NCBI GenBank assembly: GCA_016719395.1
Contig: JADJZF010000003.1
Location: 186,001 to 250,000 of the forward strand
Length of the DNA stretch: 64,000 bases
From: Candidatus Amarobacter glycogenicus
Lineage (GTDB): Bacteria; Chloroflexota; Dehalococcoidia; Tepidiformales; Tepidiformaceae
Reading direction: 5' to 3'
Shown here: one piece after another, positions 36,263-46,131 of the stretch
Layout: every line of letters begins with the position of its first letter
Position numbering within the stretch: the first letter of the stretch is position 1
Made by a program: the position numbers and the translations under genes
The notes under the pieces: generated by a model
The model's input: the letters and a program-made list of their open reading frames with translations, nothing else
Told to the model about the DNA's origin: nothing
Database searches by the model: none

Positions 36263-37563
36263 CGGGCGATGGCCAGCACGCCTATTGGCCGGCGAACGGC
36301 AACGAAGCGAGCATCCCAGACGGCCAGCGCCGGCTTTGGCTTCAGGTCCGATGTCACGAGTCCCATGAGGGCGAAGGGGAGGGCGCGTTCCGGCTCGGAA
36401 GCAGGCGGCGCGACGGCGAGCCACGCGTTCAGGTTCAGGTCTGCGAACAGGAGCATGATCACCAGCACCGGGTCGGCCGCATCCAGTACCGAGAAGAAGC
36501 GCTCGTAGAACTCCGCCTGGACGGTGAGCGTCGCCGGCGACTCGGTCTTTCCGGGTGGGGCCGAACTCCAGCCGCCTTCGGCGATGAGGACTGGCTTGCC
36601 GCTCGCTTCTTTGAGCTTCGTGAAGTAGTCCGCCGGGATCTCCGACGGGTTGTTGAAGAAGAATGACGGGTAGCTCGAAAGTCCGAGGACGTCGATGTCG
36701 AAGGTGCGGGAAAGGGCGAAGTGGTCGACCGCAGATGGCAGGATGGTGACTCGACCCCAGGCTTCGTCCACCTGGAAGGAGACGAAGAACTTCGTCGCCG
36801 GCGAGAGCGAGCGCACAAGTGGCGCGAGGCGGTTGCACATGTCGCGGATATTCGCGAACAGAACGGGATCTCATCTGGCGGCGAGGGAGTTGATCTCCGA
36901 CGCGCAGCCGAAGAAGTCCGGCTGATATCGTGCAACCAGCAACTCCACCCACTGCTCGTGGAGCGCGCGCAGGGCGGGGTCGTTGAGGGTGCGGCCGGCG
37001 GCGCGGGTTTCATTCGACTCACGCGTGCGGTCGAGGCCATCCAGGGGGTCGACAAGGAAGGAGACGTGGAAGCCTGTGCCTCGCAAATAGGCCATGAGGC
37101 CGTCGTAATCCTCGACGAGGATCGTCTCCATGGGCGTGCCCGCAAGAATTCGCGCCCAGGGCACCTCACGTTGAATAAGGACTGCATCGGAATGTTTCGC
37201 AGCCTCGGGCATCGTCTTCAGGATGGATGCGACGGTCGGCTCGGGCGGTTGCAGGAACCAGCCCATGCGGTAGCCGCGCGTCTGGGCCTGGGCAGAGACA
37301 TCCGCCGCAAGGGAAGGCACGACGATCCGTGTGGCGGGCTTGTCGAGGCCCGAAATGGCCGCCTGGCGCTGGAGAGCGACGAGACTCAGGAGGACGAGGA
37401 GTGCCGCGAAGACAGAGAGCCGGCGCACGGATAGACTGTAGCGGAAGGCTAAAGAGAAGTCATCTTCCCATTCTTCAGAGACGGTAGGCTCAGAGCGCCG
37501 GAGCGCACCCTGTGGGGGCGGGAGAGGGCCGGCGTCCTTGCCATTGGGGGAGATGGGTTCCAT
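36127..37563 (-). CDS. Membrane-anchored glycosidase-like (TIM-barrel) protein with in-frame TGA
   Basis: A frame of 478 codons broken by TGA at 36871-36873. The N-terminus has a membrane anchor (SVFAALLVLLSLVAL), then a TIM-barrel-like domain with acidic residues in the positions used by clan GH-A enzymes: Glu in PDFFGCASEINSLAA just before the stop and Glu in GKPVLIAEGGWSS after it. Both sides of the TGA are in the same frame and both are needed for a barrel, so this is one gene with a nonsense codon or base error. Arabinogalactanase (GH53)-like is my best guess. The last about 45 codons overlap the aminotransferase gene and look spurious, so the real end may be earlier. Confidence 0.65.
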
Positions 37564-37566
37564 ACT
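37538..37566 (+). promoter_or_regulatory. Likely sigma-70-type promoter for the tRNA-tuf operon
   Basis: TTGCCA (37538-37543) and CATACT (37561-37566) are separated by exactly 17 bases, about 70 bases before the first tRNA. It overlaps the start of the leftward glycosidase-like gene. Confidence 0.5.
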
Positions 37567-37574
37567 TAGGGCTT

Positions 37575-37622
37575 GATCCGCTGCGGCGGATCGTTTTTGT
37601 GTTGGAATCCGTTTCCGGATTC
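37575..37622 (+). promoter_or_regulatory. Two hairpins in the leader of the tRNA-tuf operon, the first terminator-like
   Basis: GATCCGC-TGCG-GCGGATC (37575-37592) followed by GTTTTTG is a terminator-like hairpin. It is followed by GAATCCG-TTTC-CGGATTC (37605-37622). Both lie between the predicted promoter and tRNA-Thr, so they may attenuate transcription or guide processing of the leader. Confidence 0.55.
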
Positions 37623-37633
37623 ACGGGACCCTG

Positions 37634-37709
37634 GCCCGAGTGGCGCAATTGGCAGCGCAACCGATTTGTAATCGGTAGGTTAGGGGTTCGAGTCCCCTCC
37701 CGGGCTCCA
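37634..37709 (+). tRNA. tRNA-Thr (anticodon TGT)
   Basis: A 76-base cloverleaf with encoded CCA: D stem GCGC/GCGC, anticodon stem ACCGA/TCGGT with loop TTTGTAA (anticodon TGT), T arm AGGGG/CCCCT with TTCGAGT. The acceptor stem has an A6-C67 mismatch. First of three tRNAs before tuf. Confidence 0.93.
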
Positions 37710-37747
37710 ACACAAGGACGCCTCCCGCGAGAGCGGCTGGCACACGT

Positions 37748-37834
37748 GGAGAGGTGGCCGAGTGGTTAATGGCAGCAGACTGTAAATCTGCCGCGCTTCG
37801 CGCTTCGGAGGTTCGAATCCTCCTCTCTCCACCA
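37748..37834 (+). tRNA. tRNA-Tyr (anticodon GTA)
   Basis: An 87-base class II tRNA with acceptor GGAGAGG/CCTCTCC, anticodon loop CTGTAAA (anticodon GTA), the long variable arm expected for tRNA-Tyr, TTCGAAT T loop and an encoded CCA end. Confidence 0.95.
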
Positions 37835-37902
37835 TCCTGGTTCCCGGCGCAAGCCTCGAATCACTCGCTCGCGAGGAGTGCTGGCGAAGGCCACTCGAAC
37901 TC

Positions 37903-37978
37903 GCCCTCATAGCTCAGTTGGCAGAGCGCGTTCTTGGTAAGAACGAGGTCTCCAGTTCAAATCTGGATGAGGGCTCCA
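37903..37978 (+). tRNA. tRNA-Thr (anticodon GGT)
   Basis: A 76-base tRNA with acceptor GCCCTCA/TGAGGGC, D stem GCTC/GAGC, anticodon stem CGTTC/GAACG with loop TTGGTAA (anticodon GGT), T loop TTCAAAT and encoded CCA. It lies 64 bases before tuf. Confidence 0.95.
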
Positions 37979-38042
37979 GGACAACTCCCGGCGGACAGCC
38001 GCCGAACAAACACACCAATTCCCAGCCCGGAGGGCAGCATCA

Positions 38043-39241
<1,199 letters not shown>

Positions 39242-39264
39242 GCGATTCCGGAAGGAACAGGACC

Positions 39265-39432
39265 ATGGCCAAGGCAAAGGGCGACCGGATCATCATCCAC
39301 CTGGCATGCACGGAATGCCGGGAACGGACGTACACAACCCAGAAGAACCGACGGCACGACACGGACCGGATGGAGCTGAACAAGTTCTGCCCGCGCTGCC
39401 GGGTGCACCGCGCGCACCGGGAGACACGGTAA
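39265..39432 (+). CDS. rpmG: 50S ribosomal protein L33
   Basis: A 55-residue L33: AKAKGDRIIIHLACTECRER followed by TYTTQKNRR and FCPRCRVHRAHRETR. The four cysteines (CTEC, CPRC) make it the zinc-binding form. It sits between tuf and secE, as in many bacteria. Confidence 0.95.
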   Translation: MAKAKGDRIIIHLACTECRERTYTTQKNRRHDTDRMELNKFCPRCRVHRAHRETR

Positions 39433-39437
39433 CCCAC

Positions 39438-39797
39438 ATGGCACGAACACCCCGGCGCCGTGAAGCCACGGCGCCTGCAGCCGCAAGCGACCAGGCGGGT
39501 GAAGCCGCCAGGCGTGTGCGCGACAACTTGCCCAGGCCGGCAGCCGCCCCGGTCGCATCGGGCATGGCCCGTCCAGAACCACGCAAGAGCCGCAACCCCT
39601 TCGGGTTCCTGAAACGGTTCGAGCCGCGGTTCGTTGCCGACGTCATCGGCGAGTTGCGGAAAGTGACCTGGCCGAGCTTCGCCGAAACGCGATACCTCAC
39701 CTTTGTTGTCGCAATCGTCGCCGTGGCGATGGGCATCTTTCTTGGCGCGCTCGACCTCGGCTTCGGCTGGATAGTGGAAAAGGTCTTCTTTTCGTGA
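39438..39797 (+). CDS. secE: Preprotein translocase subunit SecE
   Basis: A 119-residue SecE with a long Ala/Arg/Pro-rich N-terminal extension (about 60 residues) before the conserved core VIGELRKVTWPSFAETRYLT and a single membrane helix (FVVAIVAVAMGIFLGAL). It clamps SecY in the Sec channel. Start ATG 39438 lies 5 bases after rpmG; its 3' end overlaps nusG. Confidence 0.93.
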   Translation: MARTPRRREATAPAAASDQAGEAARRVRDNLPRPAAAPVASGMARPEPRKSRNPFGFLKRFEPRFVADVIGELRKVTWPSFAETRYLTFVVAIVAVAMGIFLGALDLGFGWIVEKVFFS

Positions 39798-40474
39798 GTG
39801 ACGAACCAGCACCGGTGACCGCTCTTTCCCATGTGCGCCCGACTGAAAAGCCGAAGCGCGCGCCGCGCCGCCGAAAAGACGACGACGCCCTTGAGCAAGA
39901 GCAGCTGACCGACGACGAGATCAACGCGCCCGGGCGCAAGTGGTACTTCGTCCACACGTACAGCGGACACGAAAACAAGGTCCGCAGCGCCATCAAGGCG
40001 ACCGTCGAGCAGATGGACGCGAAGGACAAGGTCCATCACGTCGTCGTCCCGACCGAAGACGAGATTGAGATCAAGGAAGGCCAGCGCCGGACCGTCAAGC
40101 GGAAGCTCTACCCCGGCTATGTGCTCGTCCAGACGATCGAACTCAAGGAAGGCGACCCTGATTCCGACGAAGCCTGGCACATGATCCGGAACACCACCGG
40201 CGTGACCGGGTTCGTCAGTTCGGGCACCCGGCCGGTCCCCCTTTCCCACGATGAAGTGAGCCACATCCTGCGGGCGATGCGGATGGAACAGCCGCGGATG
40301 CGGGTTGCCTTCATCCCTGGCCAAAGCGTCCGGATCGTGGATGGTCCGTTCGAAGACTTCGTCGGGACGGTCGACGAAATCAATACGGAGAAGGGCCGCG
40401 TCAAAGTGGTGGTCAACATGTTCGGCCGGGAAACACCGGTCGAGCTGGACTTCCTCCAGGTGGAAAAACTCTAG
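39794..40474 (+). CDS. nusG: Transcription termination/antitermination factor NusG
   Basis: A 226-residue NusG that binds RNA polymerase and couples it to Rho or the ribosome. A charged N-terminal extension of about 50 residues precedes the NGN domain (KWYFVHTYSGHENKVRSAIK, YPGYVLVQT-like YPGYVLVQTIEL, VTGFVSSGTRPVPL) and the C-terminal KOW domain (GQSVRIVDGPFEDFVGTVDE, VNMFGRETPVELDFLQVEKL). Start overlaps secE by four bases. Followed by a strong terminator, not by rplK. Confidence 0.95.
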   Translation: MSDEPAPVTALSHVRPTEKPKRAPRRRKDDDALEQEQLTDDEINAPGRKWYFVHTYSGHENKVRSAIKATVEQMDAKDKVHHVVVPTEDEIEIKEGQRRTVKRKLYPGYVLVQTIELKEGDPDSDEAWHMIRNTTGVTGFVSSGTRPVPLSHDEVSHILRAMRMEQPRMRVAFIPGQSVRIVDGPFEDFVGTVDEINTEKGRVKVVVNMFGRETPVELDFLQVEKL

Positions 40475-40498
40475 TCTCCGCTCTCTCGGCAGAACGCC

Positions 40499-40530
40499 AA
40501 ATCGCCCGCCGGAATACCGGCGGGCGATTT
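40499..40530 (+). terminator. Terminator after nusG
   Basis: AAATCGCCCGCCGG (40499-40512) and CCGGCGGGCGATTT (40517-40530) form a perfect 14-bp stem with an AATA loop, ending in TTTGCTTGTT. It separates nusG from the ribosomal genes. Confidence 0.88.
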
Positions 40531-40588
40531 GCTTGTTGGGCGCCTGAGAAATCCGAATGCCACTCGGGAATCGTATTCGCTACAAGGT

Positions 40589-40681
40589 GCAGGACCGGCA
40601 AGCCGGTCCTGCTCCAAGGGGTCTGCCCGCCGCCAAGGGTCGGGCGAGGGCAGCAAGTGAACCGCCGGGGTTGCCCCGGCG
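40589..40681 (-). terminator. Two hairpins after the leftward ABC permease genes
   Basis: CGCCGGGG-TTG-CCCCGGCG (40663-40681) lies 10 bases after the permease stop and GCAGGACCGG-CAAG-CCGGTCCTGC (40589-40612) lies further on. Both are perfect stems. Neither has a clear U-tract. Confidence 0.6.
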
Positions 40682-40690
40682 CCGCGCAGC

Positions 40691-41731
40691 TTAGAAACCC
40701 GCCCGGCCACCGCGGCCCCTGAGGCGCGGGTCCAGGACGTCGCGGAGTGCATCGCCGGCGAGGTTGAAGCCCAGCACGGTTACGGTGAGCGCACCGCCGA
40801 CTGCGAGTGCCATCCACGGGTCGGCGACGCCGTTGCGGCGGCCTTCCTCGATCATCTTGCCCCAGGACACCTGCGTTGGGTCGCCAAGACCGAGGAACGC
40901 CAATGTCGCCTCGACGAGGATGTAGACACCGATCGAACTCGTAAACGTGACGATGATCGGGGCGGTGATGTTCGGGAAGATGTGGCGGAACATTATCCGC
41001 AAGTCGCTCCCTCCGACGGTGCGTGCGGCAAGGACGTAGACCTCCTCGCGGGTGGCGAGCACCGCGCTTCGGACGATGCGCGTTGAACTCGCCACACCGA
41101 GGATTCCCAGCGAGATGGTGTTCACCGTCATCGTTGGGCTGGACATGACCTGGCCGAAGAGGAGGAGGAGGACCAGCGGGGGGAACGCCTGCAGCGTGTC
41201 CATGATCCGCTGGAGGATGAAGTCCGTGGCGCCGGCGAAGTACGCGCTGGCCAACCCGATGACGATGCCGGAAATGGTCGCCATGAGGGCCGCGCCGAGG
41301 CCGACGTACAGTGCCGTGTATGCGCCATGGATGACGCGCGAATACAGGTCGCGGCCGAGGCCATCTGTCCCCAGCCAGTGTTCGCCCGTCGGTCCGGAGA
41401 AGAGGATGGGAGTTTCGCCCTTCTGGAGCTGTTCGGGGCGTGCCGTGAGCCGGACGAGCGGATCCGTGAGGCTCTTCTCGTAAAGCGCCTCGTCGAACTC
41501 CGGATTCGTCGTCTTAAAGATGGTTTCGGGGTCGTAGCGTTCCAGCTGGTTGCCGAAGACGCCTGCGATGACGCAGGCAATGATGATCACCACCCCGGCG
41601 CCGCCGAGGGGCTTGGTGCGGAAGAACCGGCCCGTGTGGACGAGGTAGCGCATGAGCACGGGCCTGTCGCTGAGGCTCCGGCGCACTGCTGCATCGGGGG
41701 TTCGTTCGAGGACTGCTTGTTCTTGTGTCAT
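40691..41731 (-). CDS. Peptide/nickel-type ABC transporter permease (DppC/OppC)
   Basis: A 346-residue inner-membrane permease of the Dpp/Opp type. It has an N-terminal helix after a cytoplasmic start, an exterior loop (LFSGPTGEHWLGTDGLGRDL is the family HxxGTDxxGRD motif) and about five further helices. The EAA loop is REEVYVLAARTVGGSDLRIM. It pairs with the DppB-type protein encoded upstream. Downstream there is no ATPase gene; the operon ends at hairpins. Confidence 0.92.
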   Translation of the reverse strand: MTQEQAVLERTPDAAVRRSLSDRPVLMRYLVHTGRFFRTKPLGGAGVVIIIACVIAGVFGNQLERYDPETIFKTTNPEFDEALYEKSLTDPLVRLTARPEQLQKGETPILFSGPTGEHWLGTDGLGRDLYSRVIHGAYTALYVGLGAALMATISGIVIGLASAYFAGATDFILQRIMDTLQAFPPLVLLLLFGQVMSSPTMTVNTISLGILGVASSTRIVRSAVLATREEVYVLAARTVGGSDLRIMFRHIFPNITAPIIVTFTSSIGVYILVEATLAFLGLGDPTQVSWGKMIEEGRRNGVADPWMALAVGGALTVTVLGFNLAGDALRDVLDPRLRGRGGRAGF

Positions 41732-41746
41732 TAGTCCAGCGGCCCC

Positions 41747-42742
41747 TTACGAGTAACGGATGCGGGGATCGAGCACACCATAGAGGAGGTCGATTCCGAG
41801 GTTAACGAAGACGATGAAGGTGGCGATCACAAGCACGAAGGCCTGGACAACCGGGACGTCCCGCGCCTGGATGGCCACGAGGATGCGGCGGCCTACGCCC
41901 GGGATGCCGAAGAGGTTTTCGAACACCACGTTCCCGCTGAGGAGGCCCGCCAGGGTAAGCCCGAGGACCGTCACCACCGGCACCATGGCGTTCTTCATCG
42001 CGTGGCGCAGGATGACGACGCGTTCACGCATGCCCTTCGCCCAGGCAGTACGGATGTAGTCCTGGCGCAGGACCTCAAGCATCTGCGAGCGGAGGAGCCG
42101 CATGACGCCAGCAGCCGAAGCGAGACCACCGGCCACCGCGGGAATGACGAAGAGCCGAATGCTGGAGCCAGGGTCTTCCCAGAGGAGCTTCGGGTCGGTT
42201 AAGGGCACGGTCCACCCAATTTCGAAGAGGCCGAAGAAGCTGACGCCTTTGACGGTGTAGAGCAACAACATCGTGCCGACCCAGAAGCTCGGCATCGCCA
42301 GGACCAGGATCGCAAAGATCCGTAAGACGTAGTCGATCATGGAGTCCTGGCGGATGGCACTGATGATGCCGATCGGAAGGGCCGTGGAAAGCCCGACGAA
42401 GAGAGACATGAAGGCGAGCTGCAGGGAGTAGGGGAGCCCGTCCCTCATCCCCTTCAGGGCAGGCTCACGCGTCTGGTAGGAAACACCGAAGTCACCCACG
42501 ACGAGGTGCCCGAGGTAGCGGACGTAGCGCTCGACGACCGGCTTGTCGAGGCCGAGGTCCTTCCTCACCGCATCGATTTGTGCCGCCCGAAGCGCCGGGT
42601 CGGTCGATGTCGGGTCCTGGGCGGCGATGCGCTGGGCAACGAAATCGCCAGGCAACACGCTCGTGGCCAGGAAGACCAGCGTGGCGACGAGCCAGATCAC
42701 CGGGATGTTCACGACCACCCGGCGCAGAATGTAGTTCCTCAC
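41747..42742 (-). CDS. Peptide/nickel-type ABC transporter permease (DppB/OppB)
   Basis: A 331-residue permease with the DppB N-terminus (MRNYILRRVVVNIPVIWLVA), the exterior GLDKPVVERYVRYLGHLVVG DFG-type region and the EAA loop LRQDYIRTAWAKGMRERVV. It forms the channel with the DppC-type subunit 15 bases downstream. Substrate peptides, nickel chelates or sugars are all possible. Confidence 0.93.
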   Translation of the reverse strand: MRNYILRRVVVNIPVIWLVATLVFLATSVLPGDFVAQRIAAQDPTSTDPALRAAQIDAVRKDLGLDKPVVERYVRYLGHLVVGDFGVSYQTREPALKGMRDGLPYSLQLAFMSLFVGLSTALPIGIISAIRQDSMIDYVLRIFAILVLAMPSFWVGTMLLLYTVKGVSFFGLFEIGWTVPLTDPKLLWEDPGSSIRLFVIPAVAGGLASAAGVMRLLRSQMLEVLRQDYIRTAWAKGMRERVVILRHAMKNAMVPVVTVLGLTLAGLLSGNVVFENLFGIPGVGRRILVAIQARDVPVVQAFVLVIATFIVFVNLGIDLLYGVLDPRIRYS

Positions 42743-42770
42743 GATTCCCCCCTCACACGATGGACGAGTA

Positions 42771-42804
42771 CGGGCCAGCAGCCAGTGTGGTGGCTGCTGG
42801 CCCG
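42771..42804 (-). terminator. Hairpin between binding-protein and permease genes
   Basis: CGGGCCAGCAGCCA (42771-42784) and TGGCTGCTGGCCCG (42791-42804) form a perfect 14-bp stem. Such intercistronic stems let the binding protein be made in excess over the permeases by partial termination or 3'-end protection. Confidence 0.7.
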
Positions 42805-42823
42805 TCTTTCGGCGTTGGCGGGC

Positions 42824-44645
42824 CTAGGCGGGCCTTCCCGACCAGGTCGGGTCCTTCTGGTCGAACCAGGCCTGCGTGCCGGTCTGGTGCGAGGTGACGA
42901 ACGGTGCCGATTCGGACGGGTGGTAGTAGTTGTGATAGAGCGTGGAGTTCACGCCAATGACGTTGTAGGGGATGCCGGCGCCGTAGGCCTTCAGCAGCTC
43001 CCGGTTGACTTCCTTGTTGCCTTCCTGGCGCTTGGCGATGTCGAACTCCGTCATCAGCTGGGCGGTGAGCGTGTCGACCTTGTCGATCTTCACGCCGAAC
43101 TGCGGGAACTGCGGCTGAGACGAGTTGTACTGGACATAGTTCAGGATGGTCGGTTCCGGGTCGGTGATGTCGGTGATCCAGCCATACCAGAGGGCGTTCT
43201 TCCCGTTGCCGTATTGCTGCTTCACGATCTTGCCGGTGATGGTGGAGTAGGGCTCGATCTTCGCCGTGAAGGTATTGCCGAGGACCTTCTTCAGCTGGTT
43301 CATGATCAGCGCTGAACCGCCGGAGTAGAGGCCTTCCCAGATGTCCGGGATGTCGATCACGATCTCGCCGAGACCGGGGCCGCCGTTTGCGTCCCACATC
43401 TTCTTGGCTTCCGCCTCATCCTTCGCCCGGTCCTCAAGGTAGCCAGGGAATGTGATGAGTTCCTTCTCGTTGATGCCGAAAGCTGCCTGTGTCGCGGGAA
43501 TGTTCCCGGCCAATGCGGCCTTACCCTGGAGCAGCGAGTTGATGATCGCTCGGCGGTCGAAGGCGCGGAAGATTGCGCCGATGAGGTTCGGGTTGTTCCA
43601 CGGGGCGGCGCCGCCATAGTAGGTGCCCGCCTGCGGGTTCGCCGAGAACTGCTTGACCTCGAAGATCTTGCCTTCGTACTGCTTCTTCAGGCTCTCGAGC
43701 ACCGCGTTCTGGGCCGGTGCGAAGGCATCGACCTGCTTCTGTTCGAACGCCGCCTGCTGGGCCGCCTGGTCGGTGAACAGCGGGACGTACTTGATCGCGT
43801 CCCAGTTCACCTGGGTGTAGAACTTCTCGTTTCGCGTGAGGGTCAGCTTGCCTTCCGCCGCGAACTCGGTGAGCACAAAGGCTCCCGTGCCGATGATCTT
43901 GTCGGCCGAGATGTTCGCATAGTCCTTCTCGAACGCCCTGACCGCCTCGGGCGCCTGGACCTTGGCGTAAGCGCCGGCCAGCACGTTCAGGAAGAACGGG
44001 TCGGGCTTCGAAGTGGTTACCTTGACCGTCTTCGTATCGATCGTCTCGACCTTGTCGACCGACTGGAACGACGACTTCCGGTAGAAGTTCGGGTCGTCAG
44101 TCCCGTCGAGCGTCTTCCCCGCCTTGTTGCGGAGGATGAACTGGGTGATGTCATCGGCGACGGCCGCTCGGCCGTTTACCGGCGGCTTGTTATGCCAGAA
44201 GACGTTCGGCCGGACGGTGAAGACGAAGGTCTGCTTGTCGGGTTGTTCCGCTTTCTCGGCGAGCCCGCCGCCGATCTTGCCGGCGCCGTAGCTGTCCCAC
44301 TGCATGACGCCGAGGTTGGTGAAACCGAACAGCGTCGCGACCGGGCTGAAGCGGGTCCGGTCCACATCGAAGGTGTCGTAGGTGTTGTTCGAGCTGACGA
44401 AGTGGGCGGTGCCGCCCTTTTGCTTCGCAGCTGTCGTCGGCGAGGCGGCCGCGCTGGGCGAGGCGGCTGTGGTGCCGCTCGGCGGCGAAGTGGGCTCCGT
44501 CGTCGTCGTCGTCATCGTCGCCGCAGCCAACGAGGCCGAGTGCGCCGAGGCCGATGCCTGCCGCGGCAGCGCCCCCGAGCACGCTCCGGCGCGTCAGAGC
44601 GCGGCCGGCGGCTTTTCGTTTCCAGTAATTGTCGATCTCCGACAT
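42824..44645 (-). CDS. Family 5 ABC substrate-binding lipoprotein with Tat signal, frameshifted
   Basis: The protein starts at ATG 44645 with a twin-arginine lipoprotein signal (LTRRSVLGG, hydrophobic stretch, LGLVGC lipobox) and a poly-Asp stretch. There, at about 44495-44520 in a GAC repeat, the frame changes; the mature part continues as a Thr/Ser/Pro linker, then a DppA/OppA-type binding fold (VRPNVFWHNKPPVNGRAAVA, LTRNEKFYTQVNWDAIKYVP, to TSHQTGTQAWFDQKDPTW). One extra base explains it (607 codons). An in-frame ATG just after the break would make a cytoplasmic protein, which is implausible. It depends on the Tat system encoded at 4.2-5.4 kb. No ATPase gene is nearby. Confidence 0.87.
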
Positions 44646-44708
44646 GTGACTTTCCCCCTTGGATTCACCGATATGATTGCAGCCATAGACCCCACGGTGA
44701 TTCCGCGG

Positions 44709-44823
44709 AGTATACGCACGCCGTTGCTTGATGGAAGTCAGTGTTTGGGAAACTTCTGGCCGGACGTTCAAGTGCTGCGGGCCACGCCTGGCATTGCCCG
44801 ATAGGACCGTTTCCGGCGACAAT
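44709..44823. promoter_or_regulatory. Divergent promoter region for the ABC operon and rplK-rplA
   Basis: In the 252-base gap, leftward TATACT (44709-44714, read on the - strand) could be the -10 for the binding-protein gene. Rightward TTGCCC (44794-44799) and GACAAT (44818-44823), spaced by 18, could serve rplK. Both are weak matches. Confidence 0.35.
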
Positions 44824-44897
44824 GTGGGTTCGGCCCTGAAGCCGCATTCGTGGAGGCGCGCCACCGAGCGCGCCGCTCGTACACAAGGAGAGCCAAA

Positions 44898-45320
44898 TTG
44901 GCAAAGAAAGTCCGTGCAGTGGTGACACTGCAACTTCCGGCGGGCAAAGCGAACCCCGCCCCGCCCGTCGGCCCAGCGCTCGGCCAGCACGGCGTGAACA
45001 TCATGGAGTTCTGCAAGGACTACAACGCCCGCACGCAGGACAAGGTTGGGCAGATCATCCCCGCCCAGCTCACCATCTTTGAAGACCGCTCGTTCACGTT
45101 CATCCTGAAGACGCCCCCAGCAGCCGACATGCTGCGCAAGGCCGCCGGCATCGCGAGCGGGAGCGGCAACCCCCGGCTGACCAAGGTCGGCAAGGTCAGT
45201 TCCGATGACATCCGGAAGATCGCCGAGACGAAGATGCCGGACCTCAATGCCAACGGCCTCGACGAGGCGATGAGGATCATCGAAGGCACGGCGCGCAGCA
45301 TGGGCATCGAGGTCGTATAG
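44898..45320 (+). CDS. rplK: 50S ribosomal protein L11
   Basis: A 140-residue L11 that forms the GTPase-associated centre with 23S rRNA. It shows LQLPAGKANPAPPVGPALGQ, HGVNIMEFCKDYNART and the C-terminal RNA-binding part (ARSMGIEVV). TTG at 44898 is the start: AAGGAG at 44885-44890 is ideally spaced and the product has the normal length; the frame is open further upstream. rplA follows after 2 bases. Confidence 0.95.
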   Translation: MAKKVRAVVTLQLPAGKANPAPPVGPALGQHGVNIMEFCKDYNARTQDKVGQIIPAQLTIFEDRSFTFILKTPPAADMLRKAAGIASGSGNPRLTKVGKVSSDDIRKIAETKMPDLNANGLDEAMRIIEGTARSMGIEVV

Positions 45321-45322
45321 CC

Positions 45323-46036
45323 ATGGCGAAGAAGGGCAAGCGATACATCGAAGCGGCCTCCAAGGTCGAGGTGACGAAGTTCTATCCCGTGGAAGAGGCC
45401 ATCGCGCTGGCGAAGGAGATCCACCCGGCGAAGTTCGACGAGACCGTTGAACTCCACATCAAAACCGGGCTGGACCCGCGCCATGCCGAACAGCAAATCC
45501 GCGGCAGCACCGTCCTGCCTCACGGCCTGGGCAAAGTGATGCGCGTCCTCGTCTTCACCGAAGGCGAGGCGGTTTCCGCCGCTCGCGAAGCCGGCGCCGA
45601 CTTCGTCGGGAGCGACGACCTCATCAAGCAAATCGAAGGCGGTTGGACGGACTTCGATGTCGCCATCGCGACGCGCGAAATGATGGGCAAGGTGGGCCGC
45701 CTCGGCCGCGTGCTCGGGCCCCGGGGCCTGATGCCGAACCCGCGCTCCGGCACCGTCGTCGGCGCGGAAGATATTGCCAAGACGGTGAACGATGCCAAGC
45801 AAGGCCGTGTCGAGTTCCGCCTCGACCGTCTCGCCAACATCCACGTCCCACTCGGCAAGGTGAGCTTCGATGACGCGAAGCTTCGGGAGAACATGGCGAC
45901 CTTCATCGAAGCGGTGAACGCCGCCAAGCCGAAGGAAGCCAAGGGCCAGTACATCCGCAGCGCCACGCTGACGACGACGATGGGCCCCGGCATCCACCTG
46001 GACCTGGCCCAGACGCTGGCGATGCGCACCACGTAG
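45323..46036 (+). CDS. rplA: 50S ribosomal protein L1
   Basis: A 237-residue L1, which binds the 23S rRNA stalk and often represses its own L11-L1 transcript. It has AKKGKRYIEAASKVEVTKFY at the start, the signature VGRLGRVLGPRGLMPNPRSG and a normal C-terminus. The operon ends here at a terminator; rplJ-rplL are not adjacent. Confidence 0.96.
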   Translation: MAKKGKRYIEAASKVEVTKFYPVEEAIALAKEIHPAKFDETVELHIKTGLDPRHAEQQIRGSTVLPHGLGKVMRVLVFTEGEAVSAAREAGADFVGSDDLIKQIEGGWTDFDVAIATREMMGKVGRLGRVLGPRGLMPNPRSGTVVGAEDIAKTVNDAKQGRVEFRLDRLANIHVPLGKVSFDDAKLRENMATFIEAVNAAKPKEAKGQYIRSATLTTTMGPGIHLDLAQTLAMRTT

Positions 46037-46065
46037 CAGCACTCCGGTCATCGGCACATGATGAG

Positions 46066-46096
46066 AGAGGCTCCCCGATGGGGAGCCTCTTTTCTT
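46066..46096 (+). terminator. Terminator after rplA
   Basis: AGAGGCTCCCC (46066-46076), GAT loop, GGGGAGCCTCT (46080-46090), then TTTCTTT: a strong rho-independent terminator, facing the end of the convergent acyl-ligase gene. Confidence 0.9.
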
Positions 46097-46131
46097 TCGT
46101 GGTGCGTAGAGCGGGATGGCCGGCGGGACGC

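Noticed and set aside
42506..43315. A 269-codon rightward frame opposite the DppB and binding-protein genes
   Set aside because: It is a mirror of conserved genes in a GC-rich genome; no family motif and no ribosome binding site.
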